The notes below the pieces were generated by a model. It did not search any database and had not been told where the DNA came from. It saw only the letters and a program-made list of their open reading frames with translations. From Paenibacillus fonticola DSM 21315 (GTDB taxonomy: Bacteria > Bacillota > Bacilli > Paenibacillales > Paenibacillaceae), in the NCBI RefSeq assembly GCF_000381905.1, contig NZ_KB907266.1, positions 48,683-112,682 of the forward strand: 64,000 nt of DNA. The letters run 5' to 3'. How positions within the stretch are numbered: the first letter of the stretch is position 1; each line of letters starts with the position of its first letter. Below are positions 1 through 8,130 of the stretch, in pieces. A program made the translations under genes and the position numbers.

Positions 1-753
1 TCTATGGAAATAATTATAGTTCGGGAAACCAGAACTTTCGGCGACATGCTCTAAAGATAATGGGCTAAAAATGATGCGCTCACGCGCCATATTTATGCGA
101 ATTTCCAGCGTGTATTGAATGATGCTGGTGCCAAACGCTTCTTTAAACAAATAGACAGCCCGGGACACGCTAATGCCGATATGGGAAGCTACATCCTCCA
201 GCTTGAAAGGGGATGAGGCATTTTCCTCGATATAATTTTTAATGCGGTGGGCAAGATAGGTTTGATGCGACGGAACTTGATATTGCTGTAAATTCCGGTC
301 GATGTCCAGACATAAAATTTTTAAATAATATTCAGCTATTTCCGGCGTGGGATTTGAAATTCTGCGCTGCTCCAGCATAATTTGCCGGAAGGCGCCAACA
401 ATACCTTCGGACAGTGTGACTTTGGTTTTATTAGGACGTGAAGCTTGCTTCCACCATTTCTCAATCCAATCGCCGGACAGGAAAATATGATAATCCGCGC
501 TGTCCACCGTGAACTCGCCAAGCTTATTTTGCTCCGCTTCGATTTTTAGTTCATAGGGCTCATCAGGGGCGAAGAGGAGCAGATCGCCCGGTTCAAGCAG
601 CTCTAGCTGGCCGTTGATCCGGCTTCGGCATCTTCCTGCCGTCTGCAGACGTATTAAATATTGACCGAGTCCTTCGCACCTGGACATGTGGAACGGCTTG
701 CGGTGAAGTGAGTAGCCTGCTGTCAGTATTTGCAAGTCAGTATGAACTCTCAT
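1..753 (-). CDS. AraC-family transcriptional regulator, truncated by the window edge
   Basis: The frame stays open from an ATG at 753 to base 1, giving 251 residues without a stop, so the C-terminus lies outside. The start is set by a GGAGG ribosome site about 8 bases upstream. The first 100 or so residues look like a cupin-type sugar-sensing domain (a run with ELLEPGDLLLFAPDEPYEL). From about residue 160 there is an AraC/XylS double helix-turn-helix (FKLEDVASHIGISVSRAVYLFKEAFG, then a second helix with SLEHVAESSGFPNYNYF); the last conserved part is missing. It is divergent from the oxidoreductase operon beginning at 903 and, by family habit, is the likely regulator of that operon in response to a sugar or polyol. 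The inducer is unknown. Confidence 0.85.
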   Translation of the reverse strand, partial: MRVHTDLQILTAGYSLHRKPFHMSRCEGLGQYLIRLQTAGRCRSRINGQLELLEPGDLLLFAPDEPYELKIEAEQNKLGEFTVDSADYHIFLSGDWIEKWWKQASRPNKTKVTLSEGIVGAFRQIMLEQRRISNPTPEIAEYYLKILCLDIDRNLQQYQVPSHQTYLAHRIKNYIEENASSPFKLEDVASHIGISVSRAVYLFKEAFGTSIIQYTLEIRINMARERIIFSPLSLEHVAESSGFPNYNYFHR

Positions 754-902
754 ATGTTGTCCTCCATTGCTTTGTTAAAAAATAATGAGCAGATTGTTCA
801 TGTCTCAATCATATTATTCATTTTATAATGAAGCTGTTCTGATTACTATGTTAATAGAGTGAAGTCAAAACAACAATAATGCTTCTTGGGGGTGCCTCTA
901 CA

Positions 903-2009
903 ATGATGGGCATGAGAATAGGAATCATCGGATGCGGAAACATCTGCCCAGCCTACTTAAAGTATTTAAGACAAAGTGACATTGTGACAGTGGCAGCGCT
1001 TGCAGATTTACTGCTGGAGAAGGCGGAAGAGCGGGCTAAGGAGTATGGGATTGAGCGGGTGCTTACTGTAGATGAAATGCTGAAGTCTCCCGATATTGAT
1101 ATCATACTGAATTTGACCATTCCTGCTGCCCACGCGGCAGTCAATATCGCTGCCCTTGAACATGGAAAGCATGTTTACGCAGAAAAGCCATTATCGATTT
1201 CACTCGAAGATGCGAAACAAACGCTCGAGCTCGCAGCGGCCAGCCGTTTACGGGTAGGTTGTGCTCCAGACACGTTCCTGGGAGCGGGAATCGAGACCAG
1301 CCGCATGGCAATCGAGGATGGGCTTATCGGCAGACCGGTAGCGGCCGCCGCCTTCATGATGGGGGCAGGTCCCGAAGGATGGCACCCTAATCCGGAATTT
1401 TTCTACGCTGAGGGCGGGGGACCGATGTTTGATATGGGTCCTTACTATTTGACGGCACTCGTCAGTTTGCTGGGGCCGATCAACCGCATTAGCAGTTCTG
1501 CGGCCAGCCTCGTTCCAGAGCGCGTTGTGAAATCCGGTCCGCGCGCGGGTGCGCGTATTCCGGTGTATACTCCGACGCATTATAGCGGGACGCTTGATTT
1601 TGCTTCTGGCGCGATTGGCACCTTAGTCACGAGTTTTGATATTCCTGGAGGCAGCACATTGCCGCGAATCGAAATATACGGGACAGAAGGTTCCCTGCTT
1701 GTTCCTGATCCGAACTTTTTTGACGGCGATGTAAAAATCCGCACGTACGGTTCAGAGGAATGGAGTATCCTCCCGCATGTATTTGCCGCAGCTTCTGATG
1801 AGAGAGGGAAAGGCATAGAGGATATGGCCAGAGCTATTCTGGAGGGCAGGGAGCACCGGGCTAGCGGCATGCTTGCCTATCATGTGCTCGAAGCGATGCA
1901 CGCATTTCATGCTTCATCTGCAGAAGGCAGGCATATTTTACTGGAGAGTGCTTCATCGTTAAGTCTTGGCGCTGTTCCTAGCCAGTCAGTTAAAGCGGTA
2001 TTCCTGTAG
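903..2009 (+). CDS. Gfo/Idh/MocA-family NAD(P)-dependent oxidoreductase (first copy)
   Basis: 368 residues from the ATG at 903; an earlier in-frame ATG at 879 lies before the GGGGGTG ribosome site and is disfavoured. The protein opens with a Rossmann nucleotide-binding turn (MRIGIIGCGNICPAYL) and has the family EKP signature near residue 94 (YAEKPLSIS). The C-terminal half carries the usual mixed beta-sheet substrate domain (GGGPMFDMGPYYLTALVSLLG). Family members oxidise a hydroxyl of sugars, inositols or glycosides, reversibly with NAD(P). It is first in a four-gene operon with a second such enzyme and two TIM-barrel isomerases, suggesting a cytosolic oxidise-then-rearrange or oxidise-then-cleave route. 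The substrate cannot be told from sequence. Confidence 0.9.
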   Translation: MMGMRIGIIGCGNICPAYLKYLRQSDIVTVAALADLLLEKAEERAKEYGIERVLTVDEMLKSPDIDIILNLTIPAAHAAVNIAALEHGKHVYAEKPLSISLEDAKQTLELAAASRLRVGCAPDTFLGAGIETSRMAIEDGLIGRPVAAAAFMMGAGPEGWHPNPEFFYAEGGGPMFDMGPYYLTALVSLLGPINRISSSAASLVPERVVKSGPRAGARIPVYTPTHYSGTLDFASGAIGTLVTSFDIPGGSTLPRIEIYGTEGSLLVPDPNFFDGDVKIRTYGSEEWSILPHVFAAASDERGKGIEDMARAILEGREHRASGMLAYHVLEAMHAFHASSAEGRHILLESASSLSLGAVPSQSVKAVFL

Positions 2010-2101
2010 AGCTTTCGCTGCCGGGACGGCGCAGAATAGCGGCGTTTTGCCGGCGGCGGTTTGGTTGAGGCTTCATCCTAAATATCATATGAGGTGATAA
2101 T

Positions 2102-2872
2102 ATGACACAGGTAGGATTGCAGTTGTACACAGTTAGAGATCATTTGGAAAAAGATTTTGAAGGTACATTGCGTAAAGTAGCGGAGCTTGGCTATAAAGGC
2201 GTTGAATTCGCCGGCTATTACGGCCGTACGCCTGGGGAAGTGTCAGCCTTATTGAAAGAAACAGGATTAGCCGTCATAGGTGCTCATACGCCATACAGCC
2301 GCTTGCGCGATGCTCTGAATGAGGAGATTGCTTTTAACAAGGCGATTGGCAACCGTTATCTTATTTTTCCTTACTTGGCTGAGGATGAGCGCGACCGCTG
2401 GCCTGAAGTGATTGAAGATTTGCAAGCGATTGGCCAAAGATGCGCGGAAGCAGGCATCGTGCTTTGCTATCACAATCACGAGTTTGAGCTGACGGAGACG
2501 CTTGATGGTCAGCCGGTACTGGATGCGATTTATGATCGCGTTGCTCCAGAACTGCTGCAGGTGGAGCTTGATACGTGCTGGGTATCCTATGCGGGCTTCG
2601 ATCCGCTGGCGTACATAGCGAAGTACAACGGCAGACTTCCGCTGCTGCATTTGAAGGATATGGTCAAGAAAGAGGACGGTTCGGCGGAAACGGTAGAACT
2701 GGGCCGGGGGATCGTTGACGTCAAGGCGATTGCCGATGCAGCGGCTAAAGACGGGATCGATTGGGTTGTTGTAGAGCAGGATTACTGTGCCGGAGATTCG
2801 CTGGACAGCATCGCGGCAAGTATGGAATGGATTAAAGGTTATGTTCGAGAGGGAGGAAAAATCAATGTCTAA
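2102..2872 (+). CDS. Sugar phosphate isomerase/epimerase-family TIM-barrel protein (first copy)
   Basis: 256 residues starting at ATG 2102, after an AGGTGA ribosome site. It matches the xylose-isomerase-like TIM-barrel superfamily (AP endonuclease 2 fold). Putative metal-binding acidic and histidine residues sit at strand ends: CYHNHEFEL, VELDTCWVSYAG, LLHLKDM and VVVEQDYC. Such proteins act as isomerases, epimerases, dehydratases or, in recently described glycoside pathways, as metal-dependent lyases on 3-keto sugars. The reaction here is not determinable. Its last 8 bases overlap the next gene, indicating translational coupling with the second Gfo/Idh/MocA enzyme. Confidence 0.88.
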   Translation: MTQVGLQLYTVRDHLEKDFEGTLRKVAELGYKGVEFAGYYGRTPGEVSALLKETGLAVIGAHTPYSRLRDALNEEIAFNKAIGNRYLIFPYLAEDERDRWPEVIEDLQAIGQRCAEAGIVLCYHNHEFELTETLDGQPVLDAIYDRVAPELLQVELDTCWVSYAGFDPLAYIAKYNGRLPLLHLKDMVKKEDGSAETVELGRGIVDVKAIADAAAKDGIDWVVVEQDYCAGDSLDSIAASMEWIKGYVREGGKINV

Positions 2873-3944
2873 AACATTAAAAGTAGCTATCGTCGGCTGT
2901 GGAGGAATCGCTAACGGCAAACATTTGCCAAGCTTGGCCCAGCAGCTGGAGGTTCAATTAGTCGCTTTTTGCGATATTATAGAAGAGCGGGCTCAAAAAG
3001 CTGCGGCGGAATACGGTGTGGAAGGCGCTAAAGTATTCACGGACTACCGCGAGCTGCTCAAGGAAGATATCGACGTTGTTCATGTTTGTACGCCTAACGA
3101 CTCGCATGCTGAGATCACGGTTTCTTCGCTGGAGTCCGGCAAGCACGTCATGTGCGAGAAGCCGATGGCCAAAACGACGGAACAGGCCCGCCAAATGCTG
3201 GATGCGGCAAAGCGTACTGGGAAGAAGCTGAGCATTGCGTATCAGAACCGCTTCCGCAGCGACAGCCTGTATTTGAAGCAGCTGTGCGAAAACGGGGAGC
3301 TTGGCGACATTTATCTGGGGAAAGCACTCGCCATTCGCCGCCGCGCCGTACCGACATGGGGCGTGTTCCTGGATGAAGAGAAGCAAGGCGGCGGGCCGCT
3401 CATCGATATCGGTACGCATGCGCTCGACTTGACGTTATGGCTGATGGACAACTATGAGCCAAAAAGCGTTACAGGTTCGGTATTCCACAAGCTGGGCAGC
3501 CGCGAAAATGCAGCCAACGCATTTGGACCATGGAATCCGGAGGAATTCAAAGTTGAGGATTCGGCCTTTGGCTTCATTACGATGAAGAACGGCGCCACGA
3601 TCATGCTGGAATCCAGCTGGGCGCTGAACGTGGTAGAGACGGGCGAAGCGAAGACGCTGCTCTGCGGTACGGAAGGCGGAGCGGACATGAAGGACGGTCT
3701 GCGGATTAACGGCGAGAAATTGAGCAGGCTGTATGAGACAAAGGTCGATTTCGGTTCCGGCGGCGTCGCTTTTTTTGACGGCGAGCAAGAGACCGATGCG
3801 ACCCGCGAAGCGAGAGCTTGGGTCGAGGCGCTTTTGGAGGACAAGGAACCGCTGGTCAAACCGGAGCAAGCGCTTGTAGTCACTGAAATTTTGGAAGCTA
3901 TTTACACTTCCGCCAAAACAGGCAAGACGGTATATTTTGATTAA
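2865..3944 (+). CDS. Gfo/Idh/MocA-family NAD(P)-dependent oxidoreductase (second copy)
   Basis: 359 residues from the ATG at 2865, which follows a GAGGGAGG ribosome site; an in-frame ATG further upstream at 2787 lies deep inside the preceding gene and is rejected. The Rossmann start is TLKVAIVGCGGIANGKHLP, and the EKP motif is in HVMCEKPMAKTTEQAR. The C-terminal domain contains GGGPLIDIGTHALDLTLWLMD, with the His and Asp positions expected in active family members. It is clearly diverged from the enzyme at 903, so the two probably act on different substrates or in opposite directions, for example oxidation and then re-reduction. It is co-transcribed with its neighbours. Confidence 0.9.
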   Translation: MSKTLKVAIVGCGGIANGKHLPSLAQQLEVQLVAFCDIIEERAQKAAAEYGVEGAKVFTDYRELLKEDIDVVHVCTPNDSHAEITVSSLESGKHVMCEKPMAKTTEQARQMLDAAKRTGKKLSIAYQNRFRSDSLYLKQLCENGELGDIYLGKALAIRRRAVPTWGVFLDEEKQGGGPLIDIGTHALDLTLWLMDNYEPKSVTGSVFHKLGSRENAANAFGPWNPEEFKVEDSAFGFITMKNGATIMLESSWALNVVETGEAKTLLCGTEGGADMKDGLRINGEKLSRLYETKVDFGSGGVAFFDGEQETDATREARAWVEALLEDKEPLVKPEQALVVTEILEAIYTSAKTGKTVYFD

Positions 3945-3960
3945 TTAAGGAGGCTATTTC

Positions 3961-4929
3961 ATGAAACTAGGTGTATTTCTCGTCTTGTTCGGCGGACGCT
4001 CTTTGGAGGATGCATTGGACATGGCAGCAGCACAAGGGTTGAAAGCGGTGGAAATCGGCACAGGGGCTTATCCGGGCAATTCCCACTGTAATCCGGATGA
4101 ACTGCTTGCAGACAAAGCAGCCCTGGAACGCTTCAAGAAAGCGGTGGAATCCCGCGGGATGATCATCAGCGCCCTAAGCTGCCACGGCAATCCGCTGCAT
4201 CCGCAGAAAGCGATCGCTCAGCCATTTCATGATACGTTTGTCAAGACGGTACAACTGGCCGAGCGGCTTGAAGTTCCGGTCGTGAACACGTTCTCGGGCT
4301 GTCCGGGTGACCATGAGGATGCGAAATATCCGAATTGGCCGGTAGCGCCTTGGCCGAACGATTACCAGGAAATTCTCGACTGGCAATGGGAAAATAAAGT
4401 GATTCCATACTGGACCGAGTGGGGCAAATATGCCGCAGACCGCAATGTGAAAATCGGCCTTGAATTGCATGGTGGATTCTCGGTTCATACACCGGGAACT
4501 TTGCTTAAGCTGCGTGAGGCGGCTGGTGAAGTGATCGGAGCGAATCTGGATCCGAGTCATATGTGGTGGCAGGGAATTGACCCTGTGCAGGCCATATCCA
4601 TCCTTGGCCGCGCGGGAGCCATTCATCATTTCCATGCGAAGGATACGTCTCTGGACCCGGTGAACATTCATATGCATGGCATTACCGATATGCAGCCATA
4701 TACGGCGATGATGGATCGGGCATGGCAGTTCCGGACGGTTGGATACGGACATGACCTGAAAACATGGAGCGATATAATTAGCGCTCTGCGCTTGGTCGGC
4801 TATGATTATGTTGTAAGCATTGAGCATGAGGATGGTTTGATGTCCGTTGAGGAAGGATTCACTAAAGCGGTGCGCAACCTGCAAGGTATTATTATCGAAG
4901 ACGCTGCAGCGGATATGTGGTGGGTATAA
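3961..4929 (+). CDS. Sugar phosphate isomerase/epimerase-family TIM-barrel protein (second copy)
   Basis: 322 residues, starting 16 bp after the previous stop behind an AAGGAGG ribosome site. This is the longer type of xylose-isomerase-like TIM-barrel protein. Candidate metal ligands lie in GLELHGG, ANLDPSHMWWQG, HHFHAKDTSLD and SIEHEDGLMS. An Asn/Trp-rich insertion around residues 105-150 (CPGDHEDAKYPNWPVAPWPNDYQEILDWQW) is typical of the Paenibacillus-type members I recall and may shape the substrate pocket. It is the last gene of the operon and is followed by a strong terminator. Exact activity unknown. Confidence 0.88.
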   Translation: MKLGVFLVLFGGRSLEDALDMAAAQGLKAVEIGTGAYPGNSHCNPDELLADKAALERFKKAVESRGMIISALSCHGNPLHPQKAIAQPFHDTFVKTVQLAERLEVPVVNTFSGCPGDHEDAKYPNWPVAPWPNDYQEILDWQWENKVIPYWTEWGKYAADRNVKIGLELHGGFSVHTPGTLLKLREAAGEVIGANLDPSHMWWQGIDPVQAISILGRAGAIHHFHAKDTSLDPVNIHMHGITDMQPYTAMMDRAWQFRTVGYGHDLKTWSDIISALRLVGYDYVVSIEHEDGLMSVEEGFTKAVRNLQGIIIEDAAADMWWV

Positions 4930-4958
4930 TTGGCCACGGAAACAATATAATAGAAGTA

Positions 4959-4990
4959 GCGGCTGCCCGCAAAGGGTAGCCGCTTTTTTT
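4959..4990 (+). terminator. Rho-independent terminator of the oxidoreductase/isomerase operon
   Basis: A 10-bp stem (GCGGCTGCCC pairing with GGGTAGCCGC, one G-U) with a 5-base loop, followed by seven T. Confidence 0.9.
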
Positions 4991-5119
4991 AGTAAAATGG
5001 CTGATACAGTCCAAGCACCGGTTATTTCAAAATAAAACTTAAAGCGGATTCATTTTACACTCTTTTTACAGTATAATCGAATATTATCCCGGTTTTCACA
5101 GTTAAGAAAATATGTTAAG

Positions 5120-5150
5120 GTATGATACATACTAACAAAACGTAAGTTTT
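5120..5150 (+). promoter_or_regulatory. Two small palindromes at the hxlR promoter, candidate autoregulatory operator
   Basis: GTATG-ATA-CATAC (5120-5132) overlaps a TATGAT -10-like hexamer (5121-5126), and AAAAC-GTAA-GTTTT (5137-5150) follows at once. HxlR proteins bind palindromes in their own promoters, so this is a plausible operator. No convincing -35 hexamer was found. Confidence 0.4.
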
Positions 5151-5191
5151 AGGCTATTTTAGTCCGTCTCGGATAAGAGAGGTGAAGAAGA

Positions 5192-5509
5192 GTGGAAGAT
5201 TGCACCCCAATACTATGTCCCCGGTTTGAATCTGCTTTCTCAATATTGGGGAAGCGATGGAACGGATTGATCATACACTCGTTAATGAGCGGGCCGAAGC
5301 GGTTTAAGGATATTTCGAATCTGATTCCCTCGATGAGTGACAAGATGTTGTCTGAACGCATGAAGGATTTGGAGAACGAAGGCATCCTTGTGCGGCATGT
5401 GTATCCGGAGACGCCCGTTCGGATTGAATACGAATTAACGGATAAAGGGCTGGCCTTAGAGCGGGTGATGGGAGAAGTCCAGAACTGGGCCGAACATTGG
5501 ATTGACTAG
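5192..5509 (+). CDS. HxlR-family winged-helix transcriptional regulator
   Basis: 105 residues, the usual family length, beginning at a GTG after a GAGGTGAAG ribosome site. The HxlR fold is visible: CPRFESAFSILGKRWNGLIIHSLMSGPKRFKDISNLIPSMSDKMLSERMKDLENEGILVR. Two cysteines (C4 and C9) sit near the N-terminus; in YodB/CatR-type relatives an N-terminal Cys senses quinones or diamide, so redox sensing is possible. It is 57 bp upstream of a small FAD protein in the same direction and probably controls it. The inverted repeat right after the stop (5510-5544) may attenuate read-through. Confidence 0.85.
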   Translation: MEDCTPILCPRFESAFSILGKRWNGLIIHSLMSGPKRFKDISNLIPSMSDKMLSERMKDLENEGILVRHVYPETPVRIEYELTDKGLALERVMGEVQNWAEHWID

Positions 5510-5544
5510 ATTCGTGCCGTTGCCTGTGACGGATCGGCACGAAT
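5510..5544 (+). terminator. Inverted repeat between hxlR-type gene and FAD protein
   Basis: A perfect 10-bp stem (ATTCGTGCCG with CGGCACGAAT) just after the stop codon. It is followed by ATTAAA, not a T run, so it is a weak or non-intrinsic terminator, or an mRNA-stabilising hairpin. Confidence 0.45.
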
Positions 5545-5566
5545 ATTAAAGAAAGTGGGTGTACTT

Positions 5567-6133
5567 GTGGCTGAGGTCATTGTGATCGGGGCGGGGCCAG
5601 CGGGAGCCAGCGCAGCCTTGTTCCTGGCAAAGGCAGGGAAGGAGACCCTTGTTCTTGACAGCAATACGAGCATGACGAAGCGGGCCTGGATTGATAACCA
5701 TTACGGAGTAAATGGAATATCAGGCCCGGATTTACTTGAAGTTGGACGTGAACAGGCAGAGAAGTTCGGGGCCAAATTCATCACAGAGAAAGTAACGGAC
5801 ATTGATACGAACGGTGGCTCTAAAGTAACCGTTAAAACGGATTCAGGCCGCAGCTTTGAAGCATCTCATATTATTTTGGCTACCGGTGCTTTGACCGAAC
5901 TGGCTAACAGCATTGGCCTTGAGCTGCGAGAAGGAACTGAGCCGCGGATCAAAACGGTCATAAAGACCGATGGTGCCGGCAGAACGAGTAATGCACGGAT
6001 ATGGGCTGCCGGAACAGTTGCCGGGGTTAGTGTGCATACAATTATTACTGCAGGTGACGGCGCTAAAGTAGCCATTGAGCTGCTCAGTGAACTGAATGGC
6101 GAACGCTATGTGGATCACGATATATTAAAGTAG
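5567..6133 (+). CDS. Small FAD-dependent oxidoreductase, thioredoxin-reductase-like without NADPH domain
   Basis: 188 residues from GTG 5567 (192 if GTG 5555 is used; the AAAGTGGGTG run fits the later start as a ribosome site). The N-terminus has the dinucleotide-binding motif IVIGAGPAGASAALFLAKAGKETLVLD. The C-terminus has the second FAD motif ARIWAAGTVAGVSVHTIITAGDGAKVAIEL of thioredoxin reductases. Usual thioredoxin reductases are about 310 residues; here the NADPH-binding middle domain and the CxxC pair are absent. It may thus be a half-reductase needing another electron donor, or have another role. It is paired with the HxlR regulator upstream. Confidence 0.8.
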   Translation: MAEVIVIGAGPAGASAALFLAKAGKETLVLDSNTSMTKRAWIDNHYGVNGISGPDLLEVGREQAEKFGAKFITEKVTDIDTNGGSKVTVKTDSGRSFEASHIILATGALTELANSIGLELREGTEPRIKTVIKTDGAGRTSNARIWAAGTVAGVSVHTIITAGDGAKVAIELLSELNGERYVDHDILK

Positions 6134-6151
6134 AAATTATTGTTCGTTACT

Positions 6152-6184
6152 ATGGGCTGCCCAGACAAGAGGGGGCCTTTTTTT
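6152..6184 (+). terminator. Possible terminator after the FAD protein
   Basis: GGCTGCCC and GGGGGCC can pair imperfectly, followed by seven T. Stem quality is only moderate. Confidence 0.5.
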
Positions 6185-6233
6185 CATTTCTTTTTTCACA
6201 GAAGAAATTCAATTTCATAGAAATTAATGTTCA

Positions 6234-6276
6234 TGTGACTGCAATCACAAGGTCGTCTGTTACACTGTTTTACGAT
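6234..6276 (+). promoter_or_regulatory. Fnr-type box and -10 of the ric promoter
   Basis: TGTGACTGCAATCACA (6234-6249) is a perfect TGTGA-N6-TCACA site. TACGAT (6271-6276) is a good -10. The predicted start near 6283 puts the box centre at -41.5, the class II activator position. This suggests direct activation of ric by the Fnr encoded at 17.2-17.9 kb. Confidence 0.8.
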
Positions 6277-6324
6277 GGAGGTATCCTTGTAAGGAGAAGT
6301 TTCATCGTATGGAGGGGGAGAACA

Positions 6325-7023
6325 ATGGAACAGCAGTATTTGCATGAAAACACTCTCGTTCGTGACGTTGTCGTTCGCTATCCTAGAACTGCGGATTATT
6401 TTCGGAATCATCGCATTGACTTTTGCTGCGGAGGAAATCGCCCTCTGCGGGAAGCGGCCGATGAGAGCAGCGTTTCAGTGGAGCAGCTGATTGAGGAGTT
6501 AAACGAGTTCACGACAGAGCAGCCATTTACCGGGAATGACTATAATTGGGCAGAGGCGGAAAGTGGAGAGTTGATTAGCCATATCGTAAGCAAGCATCAT
6601 GCTTATTTGCGCGAGGAGCTTCCTGAACTGCAAAAATACGTGACTAAGGTTGCCAGGGTTCATGGAGATTCGGAGCCGCATTTGCTGGAAATGCAATCGT
6701 TGTTTGGCCAGTTGAAGCATGAATTGCTGGAGCATACAGATAAAGAGGAGGCCGAAGTGTTTCCTAAGATGGTTAACTCCGATCTAACCGCTGATGCTGC
6801 AGTACGCGCGAAGCTGCGCGAGGCCATTGAGGCATTGGAGGCAGAGCATGACACGGCTGGAAATATTCTCAAACAAATCCGGCGGATTACGCAGGATTTT
6901 GAGGTCCCGGATCATGCATGCACAACGTACCGGTTGACTTATGCTAGGCTGAGCGAGCTTGAGGAAATGACTTTTACGCACGTACATTTGGAAAATAACA
7001 TTTTATTTCCTCGATATGAATAG
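6325..7023 (+). CDS. ric: Iron-sulfur cluster repair di-iron protein (ScdA/YtfE/RIC family)
   Basis: 232 residues from ATG 6325, preceded by GGAGGGGGAG; an in-frame ATG at 6235 falls inside the Fnr box and is rejected. The N-terminal ScdA_N/DUF542 domain carries the family motif RTADYFRNHRIDFCCGGNRPLREAA. After it comes a hemerythrin-like four-helix region with candidate iron ligands in SKHHAYLREELPEL, ELLEHTDKEEAEVFP, EAEHDTAG and HVHLENNILFPRYE. RIC proteins restore Fe-S clusters damaged by nitric oxide or oxidants. The Fnr box upstream and the nitrite reductase next door fit a nitrosative-stress role during nitrite reduction. Confidence 0.92.
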   Translation: MEQQYLHENTLVRDVVVRYPRTADYFRNHRIDFCCGGNRPLREAADESSVSVEQLIEELNEFTTEQPFTGNDYNWAEAESGELISHIVSKHHAYLREELPELQKYVTKVARVHGDSEPHLLEMQSLFGQLKHELLEHTDKEEAEVFPKMVNSDLTADAAVRAKLREAIEALEAEHDTAGNILKQIRRITQDFEVPDHACTTYRLTYARLSELEEMTFTHVHLENNILFPRYE

Positions 7024-7176
7024 GCTGAATGGGGTGCATCTTTTTTAGGATGTACGATATATATTTTTATTTATTTTTTTCAATCACCCTGTTTTTTAGT
7101 TTGAGAACTGCTATCAAGTCCGTTATGCTATAAAGGGATAAAACTCTATCTGGCATTACGGAAAGCAGGTGCAGTA

Positions 7177-7887
7177 ATGATATACAAATCCGGATTACTT
7201 CTAATTATGGCAGTAGCCCTCGTTCTGCTCGGGACATCCTGCGCAGCTGTGCCTAAGGATGAGCCGCCGGTTCAGCCACACGAAGCAAATCAGCATGACC
7301 TTACGCTGAAAATCGATGGCAGTACATTTATACCCGACGTTACAAGCAGCCTGCATTTTGATTATATGGAAGGTATTACTGTTCGCCAGGCCTTGGAGAG
7401 CAGTCAAACGATCCAGCTTACGAGCGATGGCAAAGCAATTTTGTCTGTTGGCGATGTATCGCTTGATTCAACATTGGAATGGGGCGTAAAATTAAATAAG
7501 AAGGATTTGAAGCCGGAAGCCTGGAGCACCAAGCTGAAAAAAGGCGACGTGATTCTCGTCTATGTCAAGACGGTAAACAGTGAAATAGATTTATCCGAGC
7601 AGAGATCGCTCATATTGTCTGTAAATAGCGGTTCAGGCAACATAGGAGAACTAAGGTATTATGTTAATCGTTATGAAGATAACATGACGGTGAGGGATTT
7701 GCTGCGATTAAGCGGTATCGTTAAATTCAATCCGAACAATAAGCATATCATTGCCGTAAACGGTCATCAGCCGGCAATCAACGAGCGATGGATACTGAAA
7801 GTAAATAATAAGCAACTGATGGAGAATGGCTTGGAAATGCGCCTGAAGCCGCAGGATAATGTACAGCTGGAGCTCATTCGCTTGTAA
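7177..7887 (+). CDS. Putative lipoprotein with two tandem beta-grasp-like (DUF4430-type) domains
   Basis: 236 residues. A hydrophobic signal ends at GTSC with Cys 22, a slightly atypical lipobox. Two similar halves follow (about 40-140 and 145-235), each ending in the same kind of sequence: an asparagine-containing turn, WxxKxN, then KxGDxI/V and beta strands (WGVKLNKKDLKPE...KKGDVILVYV and WILKVNNKQLMEN...KPQDNVQLELIRL). This resembles the transcobalamin-like/DUF4430 domain, but the match is by eye only. No enzyme residues are visible. It sits between ric and nirB with its own spacing, so co-regulation is unproven. Function unknown. Confidence 0.65.
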   Translation: MIYKSGLLLIMAVALVLLGTSCAAVPKDEPPVQPHEANQHDLTLKIDGSTFIPDVTSSLHFDYMEGITVRQALESSQTIQLTSDGKAILSVGDVSLDSTLEWGVKLNKKDLKPEAWSTKLKKGDVILVYVKTVNSEIDLSEQRSLILSVNSGSGNIGELRYYVNRYEDNMTVRDLLRLSGIVKFNPNNKHIIAVNGHQPAINERWILKVNNKQLMENGLEMRLKPQDNVQLELIRL

Positions 7888-7915
7888 CGGCTTTAAGCAG
7901 GGAACAGCGTGAACC

Positions 7916-7968
7916 ATTCGCGAAGAACCGGACAAATTATATTTGTTCATGACGCGTTCTTCGCGAAT
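7916..7968 (+). repeat. 13-bp inverted repeat before the nirB promoter
   Basis: ATTCGCGAAGAAC (7916-7928) pairs perfectly with GTTCTTCGCGAAT (7956-7968). The 27-base spacer contains a minor ACAAAT/ATTTGT pairing. It lies after the lipoprotein stop and could be its terminator (only TGGATTTTG follows) or a regulatory hairpin. Confidence 0.6.
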
Positions 7969-8010
7969 TGGATTTTGCAATAGAAAATAAGAGAAAAATG
8001 TGGCACTTAA

Positions 8011-8074
8011 AGTGATATTTTTCACAATCAATGTGAAACAAATCACAATATAGTTTGGAATTTAAATATATAAT
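8011..8074 (+). promoter_or_regulatory. nirB promoter with two Fnr-type boxes
   Basis: AGTGATATTTTTCACA (8011-8026) and the perfect TGTGAAACAAATCACA (8032-8047) are tandem Fnr-type sites. A consensus TATAAT lies at 8069-8074. With a start near 8081 the second box is centred at -41.5 and the first near -62.5, two helical turns apart. This suggests strong anaerobic activation of nirBD. Confidence 0.85.
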
Positions 8075-8130
8075 TTAGGTATATCGTGGCAAGTGAATGA
8101 AAGGTTTCAGTTGAAAAGGAGGCATTCCTA

